A stretch of DNA of 51,959 nucleotides from Clostridia bacterium (GCA_017935905.1 JAGBGO010000044.1:1-51959); one strand, 5' to 3'. Counted from the stretch's first letter, positions 1 through 7,964 are shown. Notes: generated from the letters alone by a model not told the origin. Program-made: numbers and translations.

Positions 1-8
1 AAGGCATA

Positions 9-40
9 ATATCACTCTGTGCGCAGCACAGAATATCACT
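9..40. repeat. Mini-hairpin flanked by ATATCACT direct repeats
   Basis: ATATCACT occurs at 9-16 and 33-40 on either side of a compact hairpin (CTGTGC pairing with GCACAG, 17-31). Similar pieces recur at 369-428 and near 1487, inside the small-gene cassette region. This looks like a modular interspersed repeat rather than a terminator, because no T-run follows. Confidence 0.6.
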
Positions 41-46
41 AATCCC

Positions 47-75
47 TTGCCCCTCCGCCGCCTTTATGCTACAAT
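47..75 (+). promoter_or_regulatory. Promoter of cassette gene 1
   Basis: TTGCCC (47-52), a 17-base spacer and TACAAT (70-75) precede the RBS AAGGAG at 81. The -10 region is extended (TATGCTACAAT). It belongs to a block also found at 441-479 and 1101-1139, where spacing and sequence up to the start codon are conserved. Confidence 0.75.
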
Positions 76-97
76 ACACAAAGGAGTTGATTTTGCT

Positions 98-292
98 ATG
101 AAATGTCCTTATTGTCAAAATGAAATGGAAGAAGGGTATATTCCTTTTAATTCACCTTTCATCTTAAAATGGGTTTCATTAGTTGATAAGAGAAAAGTGC
201 GAATTTCAGATAAAACAAAATGGTCTGAAGTAGCAAAAATTAAAAACATAAATTATTGCAAAGATTGTAATGTGTTTATTAAGAAAATCTAA
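98..292 (+). CDS. Small zinc-ribbon protein (DUF6487-like)
   Basis: A 64-residue protein starting MKCPYCQNEMEEGY. It has one CxxC pair at residues 3-6 and a second near the C-terminus (CKDC), the arrangement of a single zinc ribbon. Small two-CxxC proteins of this kind, resembling DUF6487, are common in Firmicutes but have no defined function. I chose the ATG at 98 because it sits 11 bases after AAGGAG; an upstream in-frame TTG lies inside the promoter. The gene has its own promoter and terminator, so it is a free-standing cassette. Base composition is AT-rich compared with the window beyond 3 kb, which suggests acquisition. The family assignment is from memory and the function is unknown. 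Confidence 0.75.
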   Translation: MKCPYCQNEMEEGYIPFNSPFILKWVSLVDKRKVRISDKTKWSEVAKIKNINYCKDCNVFIKKI

Positions 293-302
293 GGTTTTTA
301 GA

Positions 303-326
303 CCAGTTCCATTTTGAGTGTCGGCC
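303..326. repeat. Cassette-end motif, copy 1
   Basis: CCAGTTC followed by a T-run and a G/C-rich GTGTCGG lies just after the stop of gene 1. A close relative (CCAGTTC, T-run, GGACACG) lies at 993-1011, just after the stop of gene 2. The shared position downstream of unrelated genes suggests a cassette boundary or a shared 3' element. Confidence 0.45.
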
Positions 327-330
327 CCAA

Positions 331-364
331 AAAATCCTGAAAGCAGTTGCTTTCAGGATTTTTT
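331..364 (+). terminator. Rho-independent terminator of cassette gene 1
   Basis: AATCCTGAAAGC pairs perfectly with GCTTTCAGGATT around a 4-6 base loop, followed by TTTTTT. The stem is extended by flanking A/T pairs. Confidence 0.9.
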
Positions 365-368
365 CATT

Positions 369-428
369 TGTGCCGCAAGGCACAATATCGTTCCGCTTGT
401 GGACACAAAACGATGTGATGCTTCGCAT
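369..428. repeat. Cluster of mini-hairpins before cassette gene 2
   Basis: TGTGCC-GCAA-GGCACA (369-384) is a six-pair stem with a GNRA-type tetraloop. It is followed by ATATCG and a second tiny palindrome, ATGCTTCGCAT (418-428). These resemble the unit at 9-40 and fill the space between the terminator of gene 1 and the promoter of gene 2. Confidence 0.5.
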
Positions 429-456
429 TGATTTGTTACCGCTTTTATGCGATAAT
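428..456 (+). promoter_or_regulatory. Promoter of cassette gene 2
   Basis: TTGATT (428-433), 17 bases, GATAAT (451-456), then ATACACCCAAGGCGGTG and the ATG at 477. It matches the promoters at 47-75 and 1089-1116 through the shared TTTATGC..ATAATACAC block. Confidence 0.75.
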
Positions 457-476
457 ACACCCAAGGCGGTGATAAG

Positions 477-971
477 ATGTCTTTACAAACGATAGAAATT
501 AATTCTGTTAAAATTGCTTTTGATAAAAAGAAAACAAAAGAACATCGCACAGCTGTGAATAATCCTTGTGATTGTCAAAATTGCAGAAATTATTATAAGC
601 ACATAGAGAAAAATAAGGAGCTTGTCGAGTTCTTAATAGGTTTTGGCATTGATTATAATTGTACAGAAGAGGTTTTTTCTTGGGATTTAGGAAACGATGA
701 AGATTCGTTAATTCATCACGAAGGTTATTATGGTGTTTTCGGTAAAATCGAAGGCGAAGAATTTGATTTTGAAAAGATTGGTGTAAAAATCACTTTTCAA
801 AAAGGTGCTTCCGTTCCTTGCGATAGGACAGGAGATTATTTTTGGATATGCATTGAGGGAGATTTCCCTTATATACTTGATGAAGAAAGAGATTTGCCTA
901 TCACTTTTTCTCAAAGGGTGCAAAAGTCAAATATAATTAGTAAAATTAAGGCTGTATTTAGAAAAAAATAA
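477..971 (+). CDS. Conserved hypothetical cassette protein
   Basis: A 164-residue soluble protein. The start ATG follows AAGGCGGTGATAAG. Residues 30-40 contain CDCQNCRNYY, a Cys-rich stretch followed by a charged helix. The C-terminus is basic (KIKAVFRKK). There is no signal peptide or membrane segment. I recognise it only as a type of hypothetical protein recurring in Clostridia beside similar promoter-bearing cassettes and cannot assign a function. The AT-rich composition and the repeats on both sides support acquisition as a unit. A role such as an immunity or stress protein would be speculation. Confidence 0.75.
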   Translation: MSLQTIEINSVKIAFDKKKTKEHRTAVNNPCDCQNCRNYYKHIEKNKELVEFLIGFGIDYNCTEEVFSWDLGNDEDSLIHHEGYYGVFGKIEGEEFDFEKIGVKITFQKGASVPCDRTGDYFWICIEGDFPYILDEERDLPITFSQRVQKSNIISKIKAVFRKK

Positions 972-1088
972 AGAAATTTCTCGGTTTCTCGCCCAGTTCT
1001 TTTTCGGACACGATTTTTACTTATTACCTTTTTACTAAAAAATGCAAACGGGATTTTTGGAAGGTAATGGGGAACGGTGACGAAGTAG

Positions 1089-1116
1089 TTCGGTTTTGTG
1101 GCTTTTATGCTATAAT
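1089..1116 (+). promoter_or_regulatory. Promoter of cassette gene 3
   Basis: An extended -10 (TATGCTATAAT, TATAAT at 1111-1116) with a weak -35 (TTCGGT, 1089-1094). The segment 1101-1139 is nearly identical to the two other cassette promoter/RBS blocks. Confidence 0.7.
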
Positions 1117-1136
1117 ACACTTAAGGTGGTAAAGAT

Positions 1137-1580
1137 ATGGAATTGTTCCTGGAAATAGTATTTGAAGTTTATGTAGCGCTGATGATGTATATTGTTCCCG
1201 AAGAAAAGGCATCCTCAAAAAAGTATAGAACAATTGCAATTCTTGTTGCCGCGGTGATTTTGGTGGGCGTTTTAGCCTTGTTTATTTGGGGCTGTGTTTT
1301 AATAAGTGATTATGATAATAAATTAGGTATAATCCCAATTGTTATTTCAATTGTTATTTCAATTATCCAAATCATTGCAGGATTTATTTTACACGTAAAA
1401 AATAAAGAAAATCTAACGGTTTTCATCCGGCTCTGTTTTGCACGCGAATTTTCAGTTATATTCGCCTTGCGAGTTTTTGGAGGCGAATATAATATCACTG
1501 ATTTTAAAGCGGTTTCCAACCAAACTGCGATTTTTCTTGTTTTTACTCACCTGGAATATAAAAACGCTCCATTTACATAA
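1137..1580 (+). CDS. Small membrane protein with anomalous C-terminal extension
   Basis: A 147-residue product. Residues 1-20 are hydrophobic, residues about 30-55 and 63-87 form two confident membrane helices, and a short charged KNKEN stretch follows. Related Clostridia proteins, as I recall them, end near this point. The remaining 50 or so residues look unlike a designed domain. The DNA encoding them contains a palindrome (ATATTCGCC..GGCGAATAT) and ATATCACT, the cassette repeat. I infer that the ancestral stop was lost or the gene was fused to repeat DNA. The start ATG follows AAGGTGGTAAAG. Function unknown. Confidence 0.65.
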   Translation: MELFLEIVFEVYVALMMYIVPEEKASSKKYRTIAILVAAVILVGVLALFIWGCVLISDYDNKLGIIPIVISIVISIIQIIAGFILHVKNKENLTVFIRLCFAREFSVIFALRVFGGEYNITDFKAVSNQTAIFLVFTHLEYKNAPFT

Positions 1581-1601
1581 ATAATATTAATGACTTATAA
1601 T
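1572..1601 (+). promoter_or_regulatory. Promoter of XRE regulator
   Basis: TTTACA (1572-1577), 18 bases, TATAAT (1596-1601), ahead of the RBS AAAGGAGG at about 1613. It overlaps the end of the preceding gene. Confidence 0.6.
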
Positions 1602-1629
1602 TATTTTGTAAAAAAGGAGGTAGCATATT

Positions 1630-2499
1630 ATGAGTATAGGTAGTCAAATTGCGTTATATAGAAGATCGCTCAATATGACACAGGAAGAATTGGGGCGACT
1701 TGTTGGGGTTAGTAATCAAGCAGTTTCTAAATGGGAATCAGAGATTTCTATGCCTGACATCATGTTACTTCCTCGTATTGCAAGTGTTCTTGAAATAACA
1801 TTGGATGATTTGTTCGCTGAACAGACTGACAAACACTTACAAACCGAATCACATGTGTTTAATATGAATGCCGTTCGGAGTTTCCCAAAAGATGCACAGA
1901 CTATGATTAATGATACTATGTGCCGTCAAACTAATTTAATTAATTGTAGTTCATGGGAAATTTTGAAGGTGGATAAGAATGCTTTGACCAAAAAAATTGA
2001 CCACGTAAAGAAAAACACTACTTTGTGCTGTTTATCTGATACGGTAGGTTCTGCATTTGTTTCTGATAATCTTACAGTGATTGACTCTAGTATGGCGCCG
2101 GTGGATATCGCTTTGTTGTTTGAGCGAAATGAAATAGCGCACGGAATTAAGAAGTTATTGGATACAAATGTAAGAAAAGTACTTTCCTATATCTGCAAGG
2201 AATATTTTCACAATTCTGCATCATTTGATTGCTCAAGCTCGGAGTATTTTGTAGCAGTTATTAGACCAAAAGAGATATTACGTGAAATTGGACTCACAGA
2301 TGATGAGCTGATGGAAGCTTTGGATAAGCTGATATCTCTGCACATTGTTGAATTGCAAACAAATAAAGATTCGCATTATGTTCTTCATAAGGTAAAGGCA
2401 ATCGAGGCAGCCGTAACGTTTAAGGTGATTGAACGGTTTATTAACAATGAAGTTGGCATTGGGTGCGGCGAATTTTTGACATTAGGACAGTTCGACTAG
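1630..2499 (+). CDS. XRE-family transcriptional regulator with C-terminal sensor-like region
   Basis: A 289-residue protein. Residues 4-60 form a classic HTH_3 domain: QIALYRRSLNMTQEELG, then NQAVSKWESEISMPD in the recognition-helix region, then ITLDDLF. Residues 70-289 match nothing I recognise; the last 120 residues are predicted helical and include DDELMEALDKLISL, reminiscent of a second winged helix. The start ATG follows AAAGGAGGTAGCATATT, a strong RBS. The gene stands alone with its own promoter, next to AT-rich cassettes. It probably binds DNA as a dimer; target genes are unknown, and the TPR protein downstream is a possible partner. Confidence 0.85.
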   Translation: MSIGSQIALYRRSLNMTQEELGRLVGVSNQAVSKWESEISMPDIMLLPRIASVLEITLDDLFAEQTDKHLQTESHVFNMNAVRSFPKDAQTMINDTMCRQTNLINCSSWEILKVDKNALTKKIDHVKKNTTLCCLSDTVGSAFVSDNLTVIDSSMAPVDIALLFERNEIAHGIKKLLDTNVRKVLSYICKEYFHNSASFDCSSSEYFVAVIRPKEILREIGLTDDELMEALDKLISLHIVELQTNKDSHYVLHKVKAIEAAVTFKVIERFINNEVGIGCGEFLTLGQFD

Positions 2500-2790
2500 T
2501 TTTATTGAATTTTGTATCCATGTTTTTGAAGAAACATAGGTACAACACAATTGAATCATATTTTCTGTGATATTCACCTTTCTCATCTGGCTTGCGGGAT
2601 GATATCATGCCCAAAACACGTTTTTTGAAATTTGTTATGATGGTTCTGGTAAAATAGTAGTGCTAAATCGAATAAAACAGGTGAATGGCATGAAAATCGT
2701 ATATTGTGCGAGGAAAATGTCATGCCATTTTACAAGTTTTTGAGGAAATGGTATGATAACCACTATAAACTGCAACAAGGTGGTGGGGAA
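2500..2790. other. Intergenic region with hairpin leader
   Basis: A possible promoter is TTGAAA (2625-2630) with TAAAAT (2650-2655), but the 19-base spacer is long. A 10-pair inverted repeat (AATGGCATGA at 2684-2693, TCATGCCATT at 2720-2729) lies in the probable leader of the TPR gene. It is not followed by a full T-run, so it may be an operator or RNA structure rather than a terminator. Confidence 0.45.
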
Positions 2791-3486
2791 ATGGAGTATA
2801 CTTTGGAGAATGAACGTTATCAGGAGTGGCGTACAATACACACCAATACCTTTGGAGACATTTTCACACTTGCATTTGAAGATGTGCAGGAAGCGCAGCT
2901 ACAGCTTACAGCTGCATTGATCAAAATATCCAAGCGGGATTATGACGGTGGACTGCAGATGCTCAAGCAGTTGGAAGATTTTTGCTTTTGTGCGTTTGAC
3001 TGCTTTGCTTTGAGTTATTTTATTGGACTTTGTTACGAGTTTATTGGAAACGAGGAACAAATGAATCATTATTATGAAGCAATGAGCGAGCAGAATATAG
3101 ATTATTTGTTTACGATGGTTTTTCATCCATTTTACCGCAGCGCAAAGTTTGCTCAGCGAAAGTCGGAAAACGAAAAAGCATTGCATTATTACAAAAAAGC
3201 AATAGATTTATACTTGGGGCAAGAAACCTCTGCTGATAAAAGGAGAACGATAGGATTACTGTATTACGAAATGGGCACCGTATATTTGTCCTGTCAAAAT
3301 TATAAAAAATCTCGCCAATTTCTCGAAAAATCTTATGAATATTGTCCGGAAGAAAATGCGCATAGAACTTATGTAACGGCGATTTTATGTGCGGCGGAAG
3401 GAAACCGGGCTGAAGCAGAAAAACTTATTCATACGCTTCCGGAATATTTAAAAACAGAGTGTCAACGGATTCTATCTTCGATGTAG
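2791..3486 (+). CDS. TPR-repeat protein
   Basis: A 231-residue soluble protein made of paired helices. ALHYYKKAIDLYLG and GLLYYEMGTVYLSCQNYKKS, followed by EKSYEYCP, are typical tetratricopeptide repeats at residues about 125-190; earlier helices (QLTAALIKISKRDYDGGLQM) fit two more. TPRs form protein-binding scaffolds. I chose the ATG at 2791, preceded by AAGGTGGTGGGGA; the longer ORF from 2704 would run through the leader hairpin. Together with the XRE gene upstream it resembles the regulator-plus-TPR arrangement of peptide-sensing systems, but the two are separate genes with a 290-base gap. Function inferred only. Confidence 0.7.
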   Translation: MEYTLENERYQEWRTIHTNTFGDIFTLAFEDVQEAQLQLTAALIKISKRDYDGGLQMLKQLEDFCFCAFDCFALSYFIGLCYEFIGNEEQMNHYYEAMSEQNIDYLFTMVFHPFYRSAKFAQRKSENEKALHYYKKAIDLYLGQETSADKRRTIGLLYYEMGTVYLSCQNYKKSRQFLEKSYEYCPEENAHRTYVTAILCAAEGNRAEAEKLIHTLPEYLKTECQRILSSM

Positions 3487-3513
3487 GCTCCCCCTAAAAA
3501 GCGATTTTCTCGC

Positions 3514-3542
3514 TTGCAGGCGCAGGCAGAATGGGATATAAT
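3514..3542 (+). promoter_or_regulatory. Promoter of the PHP/SGNH operon
   Basis: TTGCAG (3514-3519), exactly 17 bases, TATAAT (3537-3542). It is followed by GAGGAGG and the ATG at 3579. It probably drives the five co-directional genes up to 7825. Confidence 0.8.
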
Positions 3543-3578
3543 TTTAGTACGCATTTTACGATTACGAGGAGGCGCCCC

Positions 3579-4592
3579 ATGTATTTAATAGCTCCGCACA
3601 AAACCCAATATAAAGCAAACCTTCACTGCCACAGCATCTTGTCGGACGGAAAGAAAACGCCCGAAGAGTTGAAGGCTATGTACAAGGCAAAGGGCTATTC
3701 GATTCTTTCCATTACCGATCATGAAACCCCTAAGAATCACTCAGATTTGAATGATGATGATTTCTTAACCATTACCGGTTATGAAGCCTACGTTCGGCCT
3801 GATGCCCAGTGCCGCTCTGATGCCTACAGCAAGGAAATCCATATGAATCTTTTTGCCCGTGATCCGGCAAATGAATCCATTGTTTGCTACAATCCCAAAT
3901 ATTGTAAATATATACCCGAGGAGCAGAAGGCGCAGTACCATAAAGTAGGCTCCCGAAGAACCCGGGAATACAGCGTTGCGTATATCAATGAACTCATTCA
4001 AACGGCGAAGGAAAACGGTTATATTGTAGCGTACAATCATCCTTGGTGGTCCTTGGAATCTGAAGCGGATATATTGGCGTACGAAGGCTTTTTCAGCATG
4101 GAAATGTGCAATTACGGTTGTTATTTAACCGGTCGCTTGGAGTACAATGCTGCGCTTTACGATAAAATGCTGCTTCTTGGTAAGAAGGTAGCCTGCCACA
4201 GCGCAGATGATAATCATAACTATGATCCGGTGGATTCGCCTTATTCGGATTCTTTCGGAGCTTTTACCATGATTATGCCGGATGATTTTTCGTATGATGC
4301 TGTAATTGACGCTATGGAGAAAGGCGAAATGTATTCTTCCATGGGACCTTTGTTTCAGGAAGTTTCTATGGAAGGGAACAAAATTCATATTGAATGTTCC
4401 GCGGTTCAACGAATTATGGTTTTTACCGGCAGTAAAAGTCCAAAAGGTAAGATTGCACCCGCCGGCGAAACCATTACTTCTGCGGACTTTGAAATAGATG
4501 CACGTGCCAAATTTGTCCGCGTATCGATTGCGGATCAATATGGTAATTTTGCGGACACTCGGGGCTTCTTCAGAGAAGAACTTGAATTTTGA
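3579..4592 (+). CDS. PHP-domain metal-dependent phosphoesterase
   Basis: A 337-residue cytosolic protein. PHP metal ligands are visible: HCHS at residues 16-19, TDHE at 46-49, a central YNHPWW and CHSADDNHN near residue 210. The PHP fold uses three metals to hydrolyse phosphate esters; members include histidinol phosphatase and a 5'-3' nucleoside bisphosphate phosphatase. The C-terminal 100 residues look like a beta-rich addition. The start at 3579 is supported by GAGGAGG; the ORF would extend to 3531 but that covers the -10 box. It is first in an operon with a lipoprotein, a SanA-like protein and an esterase, which suggests work on cell-envelope or carbohydrate phosphates. The exact substrate is not readable. 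Confidence 0.85.
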   Translation: MYLIAPHKTQYKANLHCHSILSDGKKTPEELKAMYKAKGYSILSITDHETPKNHSDLNDDDFLTITGYEAYVRPDAQCRSDAYSKEIHMNLFARDPANESIVCYNPKYCKYIPEEQKAQYHKVGSRRTREYSVAYINELIQTAKENGYIVAYNHPWWSLESEADILAYEGFFSMEMCNYGCYLTGRLEYNAALYDKMLLLGKKVACHSADDNHNYDPVDSPYSDSFGAFTMIMPDDFSYDAVIDAMEKGEMYSSMGPLFQEVSMEGNKIHIECSAVQRIMVFTGSKSPKGKIAPAGETITSADFEIDARAKFVRVSIADQYGNFADTRGFFREELEF

Positions 4593-4619
4593 AAAGGTGG
4601 TTAAGAAGAGGTGCAAACG

Positions 4620-5543
4620 ATGAAGAAACTTGCAGTTATTTTGGCGATATTGTTCTTATTTTCCTGTGTGTCTTGCAGCAGAAACGAGGTGGCCCATACA
4701 CCAACCACGGAACCAACGATAGTGCCTACAGCACAAACCTCAGCTTTGCCTCACCAAACCCTTACAGTGCAGACCGCTTCCTTTGACTTTAAGAATCTGC
4801 GTGTTTCGATTCCGGAAGTGGGACTTCATGACGTTTATATCTGCGACACCTCCTCGGGCAGCGTGTTGCTTGACACGTTGTTTTTCGGCCACGTATATCT
4901 TTTGGGCGATCCGCGGAATCGTCCCGATATGCTGGATTATTATTTGGCAATCGTGGATGCGGAAACCGGCAAGATTTATGTGCAGGATCTGCTTGCGTAT
5001 GAAGATCAGATAAACTATGGAGGCAGCATCGAACTGGGAGACGTGGACGGCGATGGAGACTGTGAAATTATTTTACAAGAAACAGTTGGGTTGATTGGCG
5101 GCGCGGGAAGTTATTTGTCTCGGATTTTGGACTATCAAGACGGAAAAATCGTTGAGCTGTTTTCGACAGCGGGCGTACATGATTTCAGCAACGGCTTTTC
5201 TATTGAGTTGCAGGAAAATCACCATTTTACCATCCGCAATGCACAGACAGGTTACAGTGAAACTTTTCTTTTGGAAGGAAGAGCAGACGCGTATTTTGAA
5301 GGGTGGTATGACGCCAATGGGCAGATTGCCAAACGGGAGCTTATATTGGATAGTTTTAGTAAATTTGTGCCTTGGGACGTAGATGATGACGGTGTGTGTG
5401 AAATCATTTGTCATCAGTACGCATCTTTGATTGGGCACGCAGACGGAATCGGGACGGGTAAAATAATTTTGAAATATAACACAACTACAGCTTCGTTTGA
5501 AATCATACAGGCCGATTTTGCGGTATTTCAACCAATTGCATAG
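4620..5543 (+). CDS. Lipoprotein with FG-GAP/VCBS-like Asp-rich repeats
   Basis: A 307-residue exported lipoprotein. Residues 1-17 form a signal peptide ending in a lipobox (SCVSCS), then comes a Thr/Pro linker (TPTTEPTIVPT). DVDGDGDCEI near residue 143 and DVDDDGVCEI near residue 255 are repeats of the calcium-binding DxDxDG type seen in integrin/VCBS beta-propeller blades. The start ATG follows AAGAGGT; a GTG nine bases upstream is the alternative. It is probably a surface binding protein held on the outer face of the membrane, acting with the other envelope genes in this operon. The ligand is unknown. Confidence 0.8.
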   Translation: MKKLAVILAILFLFSCVSCSRNEVAHTPTTEPTIVPTAQTSALPHQTLTVQTASFDFKNLRVSIPEVGLHDVYICDTSSGSVLLDTLFFGHVYLLGDPRNRPDMLDYYLAIVDAETGKIYVQDLLAYEDQINYGGSIELGDVDGDGDCEIILQETVGLIGGAGSYLSRILDYQDGKIVELFSTAGVHDFSNGFSIELQENHHFTIRNAQTGYSETFLLEGRADAYFEGWYDANGQIAKRELILDSFSKFVPWDVDDDGVCEIICHQYASLIGHADGIGTGKIILKYNTTTASFEIIQADFAVFQPIA

Positions 5544-5550
5544 GTGGAAG

Positions 5551-6231
5551 ATGAAAACTAGTATTAAAATACTCCAGAATATAATCATTGTAATTCTTTG
5601 CCTCGTTGCGGTGGGTGTCATTGCCGTGTTTTCCGTGAACGGCCACGTCAAATCAGTGGGAAAGAAACGTTTGCTCACAGCCGCGCAAGCCGCTGAACTC
5701 AAAGACGTGGATTGCATTCTTGTGTTGGGATGTTCCGTACGCGCAGACGGCAGTTTAAGCGATATGCTTCGGGATCGCTTGACGCAAGGCATTCAACTTT
5801 ATAAAGCCGGCGTCTCCGATACCATGCTGGTGAGCGGCGATCACGGACAAGCAGAATACAACGAAGTGGGTGCTATGAAGAAGTATGCCGTGCAAAATGG
5901 GGTACCTTCGGAACGTATTTTTATGGATCACGCAGGATTCTCCACCTACGAAACCGTATACCGCGCCAAGGAAATTTTCGGTGCAGACAAGGTGCTGATC
6001 GTAACCCAGGAATACCACCTGTACCGCGCATTGTATATTGCGGAACAACTGGGCATAGAAGCCTACGGCGTGTCCGCAGATCTCCATACGTATGCAGGCC
6101 AATCTGCGCGAGACGTTCGGGAAATTTTGGCGCGGTGCAAAGATTTTGCCATGTGCATTTTTAAGCCGGAGCCTACGTATCTTGGAACCCCTGTGCCCTT
6201 AAGCGGGAGCGGGGATTTAACCGAAGCATAG
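5551..6231 (+). CDS. SanA/YdcF-like membrane protein (DUF218)
   Basis: A 226-residue protein with one N-terminal membrane helix (residues about 7-27) and an extracytoplasmic DUF218 domain. Diagnostic pieces are DCILVLGCSVRADGSLS near residue 55, MLVSGDHGQAEYNEVGAMKKY, and VLIVTQEYHLYRALYIA. E. coli SanA of this family affects envelope permeability and vancomycin resistance at high temperature; the chemistry is not established. The start is seven bases after the previous stop with TAGGTGGAAG as RBS, indicating tight co-transcription. The RAD(G)SLSDMLRDR loop is typical of the Gram-positive branch. Confidence 0.88.
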   Translation: MKTSIKILQNIIIVILCLVAVGVIAVFSVNGHVKSVGKKRLLTAAQAAELKDVDCILVLGCSVRADGSLSDMLRDRLTQGIQLYKAGVSDTMLVSGDHGQAEYNEVGAMKKYAVQNGVPSERIFMDHAGFSTYETVYRAKEIFGADKVLIVTQEYHLYRALYIAEQLGIEAYGVSADLHTYAGQSARDVREILARCKDFAMCIFKPEPTYLGTPVPLSGSGDLTEA

Positions 6232-6247
6232 AAAGGCAGTGTATTAT

Positions 6248-7246
6248 ATGCAATTAAACTTTTCTCAAATTCAGGCAATTACCTTAGGTGCCGCCCGTGT
6301 GGAGGCGCACAAAGACGGTATTCATTTCTGCCGTTTTACCCGGGAGCAAGAGGCACTTTACAAAGCGCGCAGCGAAGATTTTTATATAAAAACATTTTCT
6401 ACATCCGGTATTCGTTTGCGGTTTCGGACCGACAGCCGCGTGCTTGGGCTTCGCGGAAAAGTGCTTCCGGGGTGCAGTCGAAGCTATTTTTCTTTCGATG
6501 TGTTTGTGGACGGTAAAATGGTAGACAGTTTGAATAATTTTACCGGGGGAGAGCTGCCTCACGACTATACCAAAATGCCATTTCTTATTGGTAATTTCTC
6601 AAAAACGTTTGACTTGGGCGCAGGGGAGAAAGAAGTTTGCGTTTATCTTCCTTGGTCAGTGAAAGTAGCGTTGGAAGCATTAGAACTGGATGACGGCGCT
6701 TTTTTGAAACCCGTTAAACCTACGAAGAAAATGCTTTGTTTCGGCGATTCTATTACCCACGGGTATGACGCTTTGCACCCGAGTAATAAATACATTACCA
6801 AACTTGCGGACTTTTTCGATGCAGAAGAATATAATAAGGCCATTGGCGGCGAGATTTTCTTTCCGGAACTGGCGGCAACCCGGGAGGATTTTGAACCGGA
6901 TTTAATTACCGTAGCCTACGGCACCAATGATTGGAACAATTGCAGCCGGGATGAATTTGAAAACAACTGCAGAGCATTTTACCGAAACCTTCGTGCGAAC
7001 TACCCGGATACACCCATCTACGCCATCACGCCCATTTGGCGCAAGGATCTGGAAGAAGCGCGACCTTTTGGAGCGTTCCGGGACGTGGATGCGCTGATTC
7101 GAAATGCAGTTGCGGAACTCAATGTGACGGTGATCGACGGATTTAATTTTGTGCCCCACGATGCACAATACTATGCGGATTTGTTCCTGCATCCCAATGA
7201 CCAAGGGTTTGAAGCTTATTTTGAGGGGCTCGTGAAGTGTCTGTGA
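6248..7246 (+). CDS. Two-domain SGNH/GDSL hydrolase, cytosolic
   Basis: A 332-residue protein without a signal peptide. Residues about 30-150 form a beta-sandwich-like N-terminal domain, as in CE2-type esterases. Residues 160-332 form the SGNH domain: FGDSITHGYD (catalytic Ser), YGTNDWNN (block III Asn) and the HPNDQG block with Asp and His. Such enzymes remove acetyl or other acyl groups from sugars. The RBS GAAAGGCAG precedes the ATG. The window encodes a second, exported enzyme of this type (13533-14801), so the host may deacylate glycans both inside and outside. Substrate not determinable. Confidence 0.88.
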   Translation: MQLNFSQIQAITLGAARVEAHKDGIHFCRFTREQEALYKARSEDFYIKTFSTSGIRLRFRTDSRVLGLRGKVLPGCSRSYFSFDVFVDGKMVDSLNNFTGGELPHDYTKMPFLIGNFSKTFDLGAGEKEVCVYLPWSVKVALEALELDDGAFLKPVKPTKKMLCFGDSITHGYDALHPSNKYITKLADFFDAEEYNKAIGGEIFFPELAATREDFEPDLITVAYGTNDWNNCSRDEFENNCRAFYRNLRANYPDTPIYAITPIWRKDLEEARPFGAFRDVDALIRNAVAELNVTVIDGFNFVPHDAQYYADLFLHPNDQGFEAYFEGLVKCL

Positions 7247-7276
7247 TTGTCAAAATGTAAGAAAGGTGATCCTTAT

Positions 7277-7825
7277 ATGCACAAAGGCGTAAAAATAGGA
7301 ATTATTATAACATGCATTTTACTTACCATCCCCATTGTAGTTTTTGCGGTGATGGCTACGCCGTGGCTGATCCTTTACGTGGGACTCTGGATGTCTCCGG
7401 ATCCGGCAAAACCTCAAACAACTTATGCTGAATTCCCCTTTGAGATTGTCTATCAAATAGAGGGGGAAACGGTAACCGTCACAGATGTTTTTATTTGTGA
7501 ATATGACGGTATTGGTATAAATGAAGCCGTGGGAAAATATGTAGAATGGAAAGGCTATATCAAAAGTTCTAAAAAAGAAGAATTCGTTCTGCTGACGGAT
7601 CATAATGTCAAGATTATTTGTACGTTAGGGGATCCTAAATATTATATGGATGATCCTGCCTATGACTACCCAATGGAACAAGGGGTTGTTCCTGAATTGA
7701 TTGTGTATGAACAATCCGGCGATATCATTTCATCCCATCTTTTGTCGGAAGAGGAACAAGCACGATACAAAATCCAATTGATCCATTGGGAATTTTCAGC
7801 CCCCATAAGCAATGTGTTTGAATAA
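7277..7825 (+). CDS. Membrane-anchored hypothetical protein
   Basis: A 182-residue protein with one N-terminal helix (residues about 6-35, TPWLILYVGLW at its end) and an extracytoplasmic part rich in beta-strand and acidic residues. No catalytic motif is recognised. The ATG follows GAAAGGTGAT. It is last in the operon that starts at 3579 and is followed by a hairpin, consistent with being the terminal gene. Confidence 0.7.
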   Translation: MHKGVKIGIIITCILLTIPIVVFAVMATPWLILYVGLWMSPDPAKPQTTYAEFPFEIVYQIEGETVTVTDVFICEYDGIGINEAVGKYVEWKGYIKSSKKEEFVLLTDHNVKIICTLGDPKYYMDDPAYDYPMEQGVVPELIVYEQSGDIISSHLLSEEEQARYKIQLIHWEFSAPISNVFE

Positions 7826-7852
7826 GTCGATAATTTGTATAAGTTTTTGGAA

Positions 7853-7892
7853 GTGGGGTTTAAACCCCGTATTTTTACGAATTAAACCCCGC
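7853..7892 (+). terminator. GGGGTTTAA inverted repeat, probable terminator
   Basis: GGGGTTTAA (7855-7863) pairs with TTAAACCCC (7882-7890). The first arm is itself the palindrome GGGGTTTAAACCCC, so alternative foldings exist. No proper T-run follows. The core recalls the alternating arrays found elsewhere in the window. Confidence 0.55.
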
Positions 7893-7903
7893 TTCGAACA
7901 TAG

Positions 7904-7932
7904 TTGAAATTTTGCGCCATTTTTGCTACAAT
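7904..7932 (+). promoter_or_regulatory. nagA promoter
   Basis: TTGAAA (7904-7909), 17 bases, TACAAT (7927-7932), then the RBS TTGGAGG and the ATG at 7965. Confidence 0.8.
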
Positions 7933-7964
7933 ACAATCGACGAATTTTGTTCTTGGAGGATAAA

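Noticed and set aside
1-1600. Integron
   Set aside because: Cassettes carry their own promoters and no attC-like long palindrome or IntI gene is seen.
5073-5792. Minus-strand ORF of 239 codons
   Set aside because: Antisense to the lipoprotein and SanA-like genes, with no RBS.
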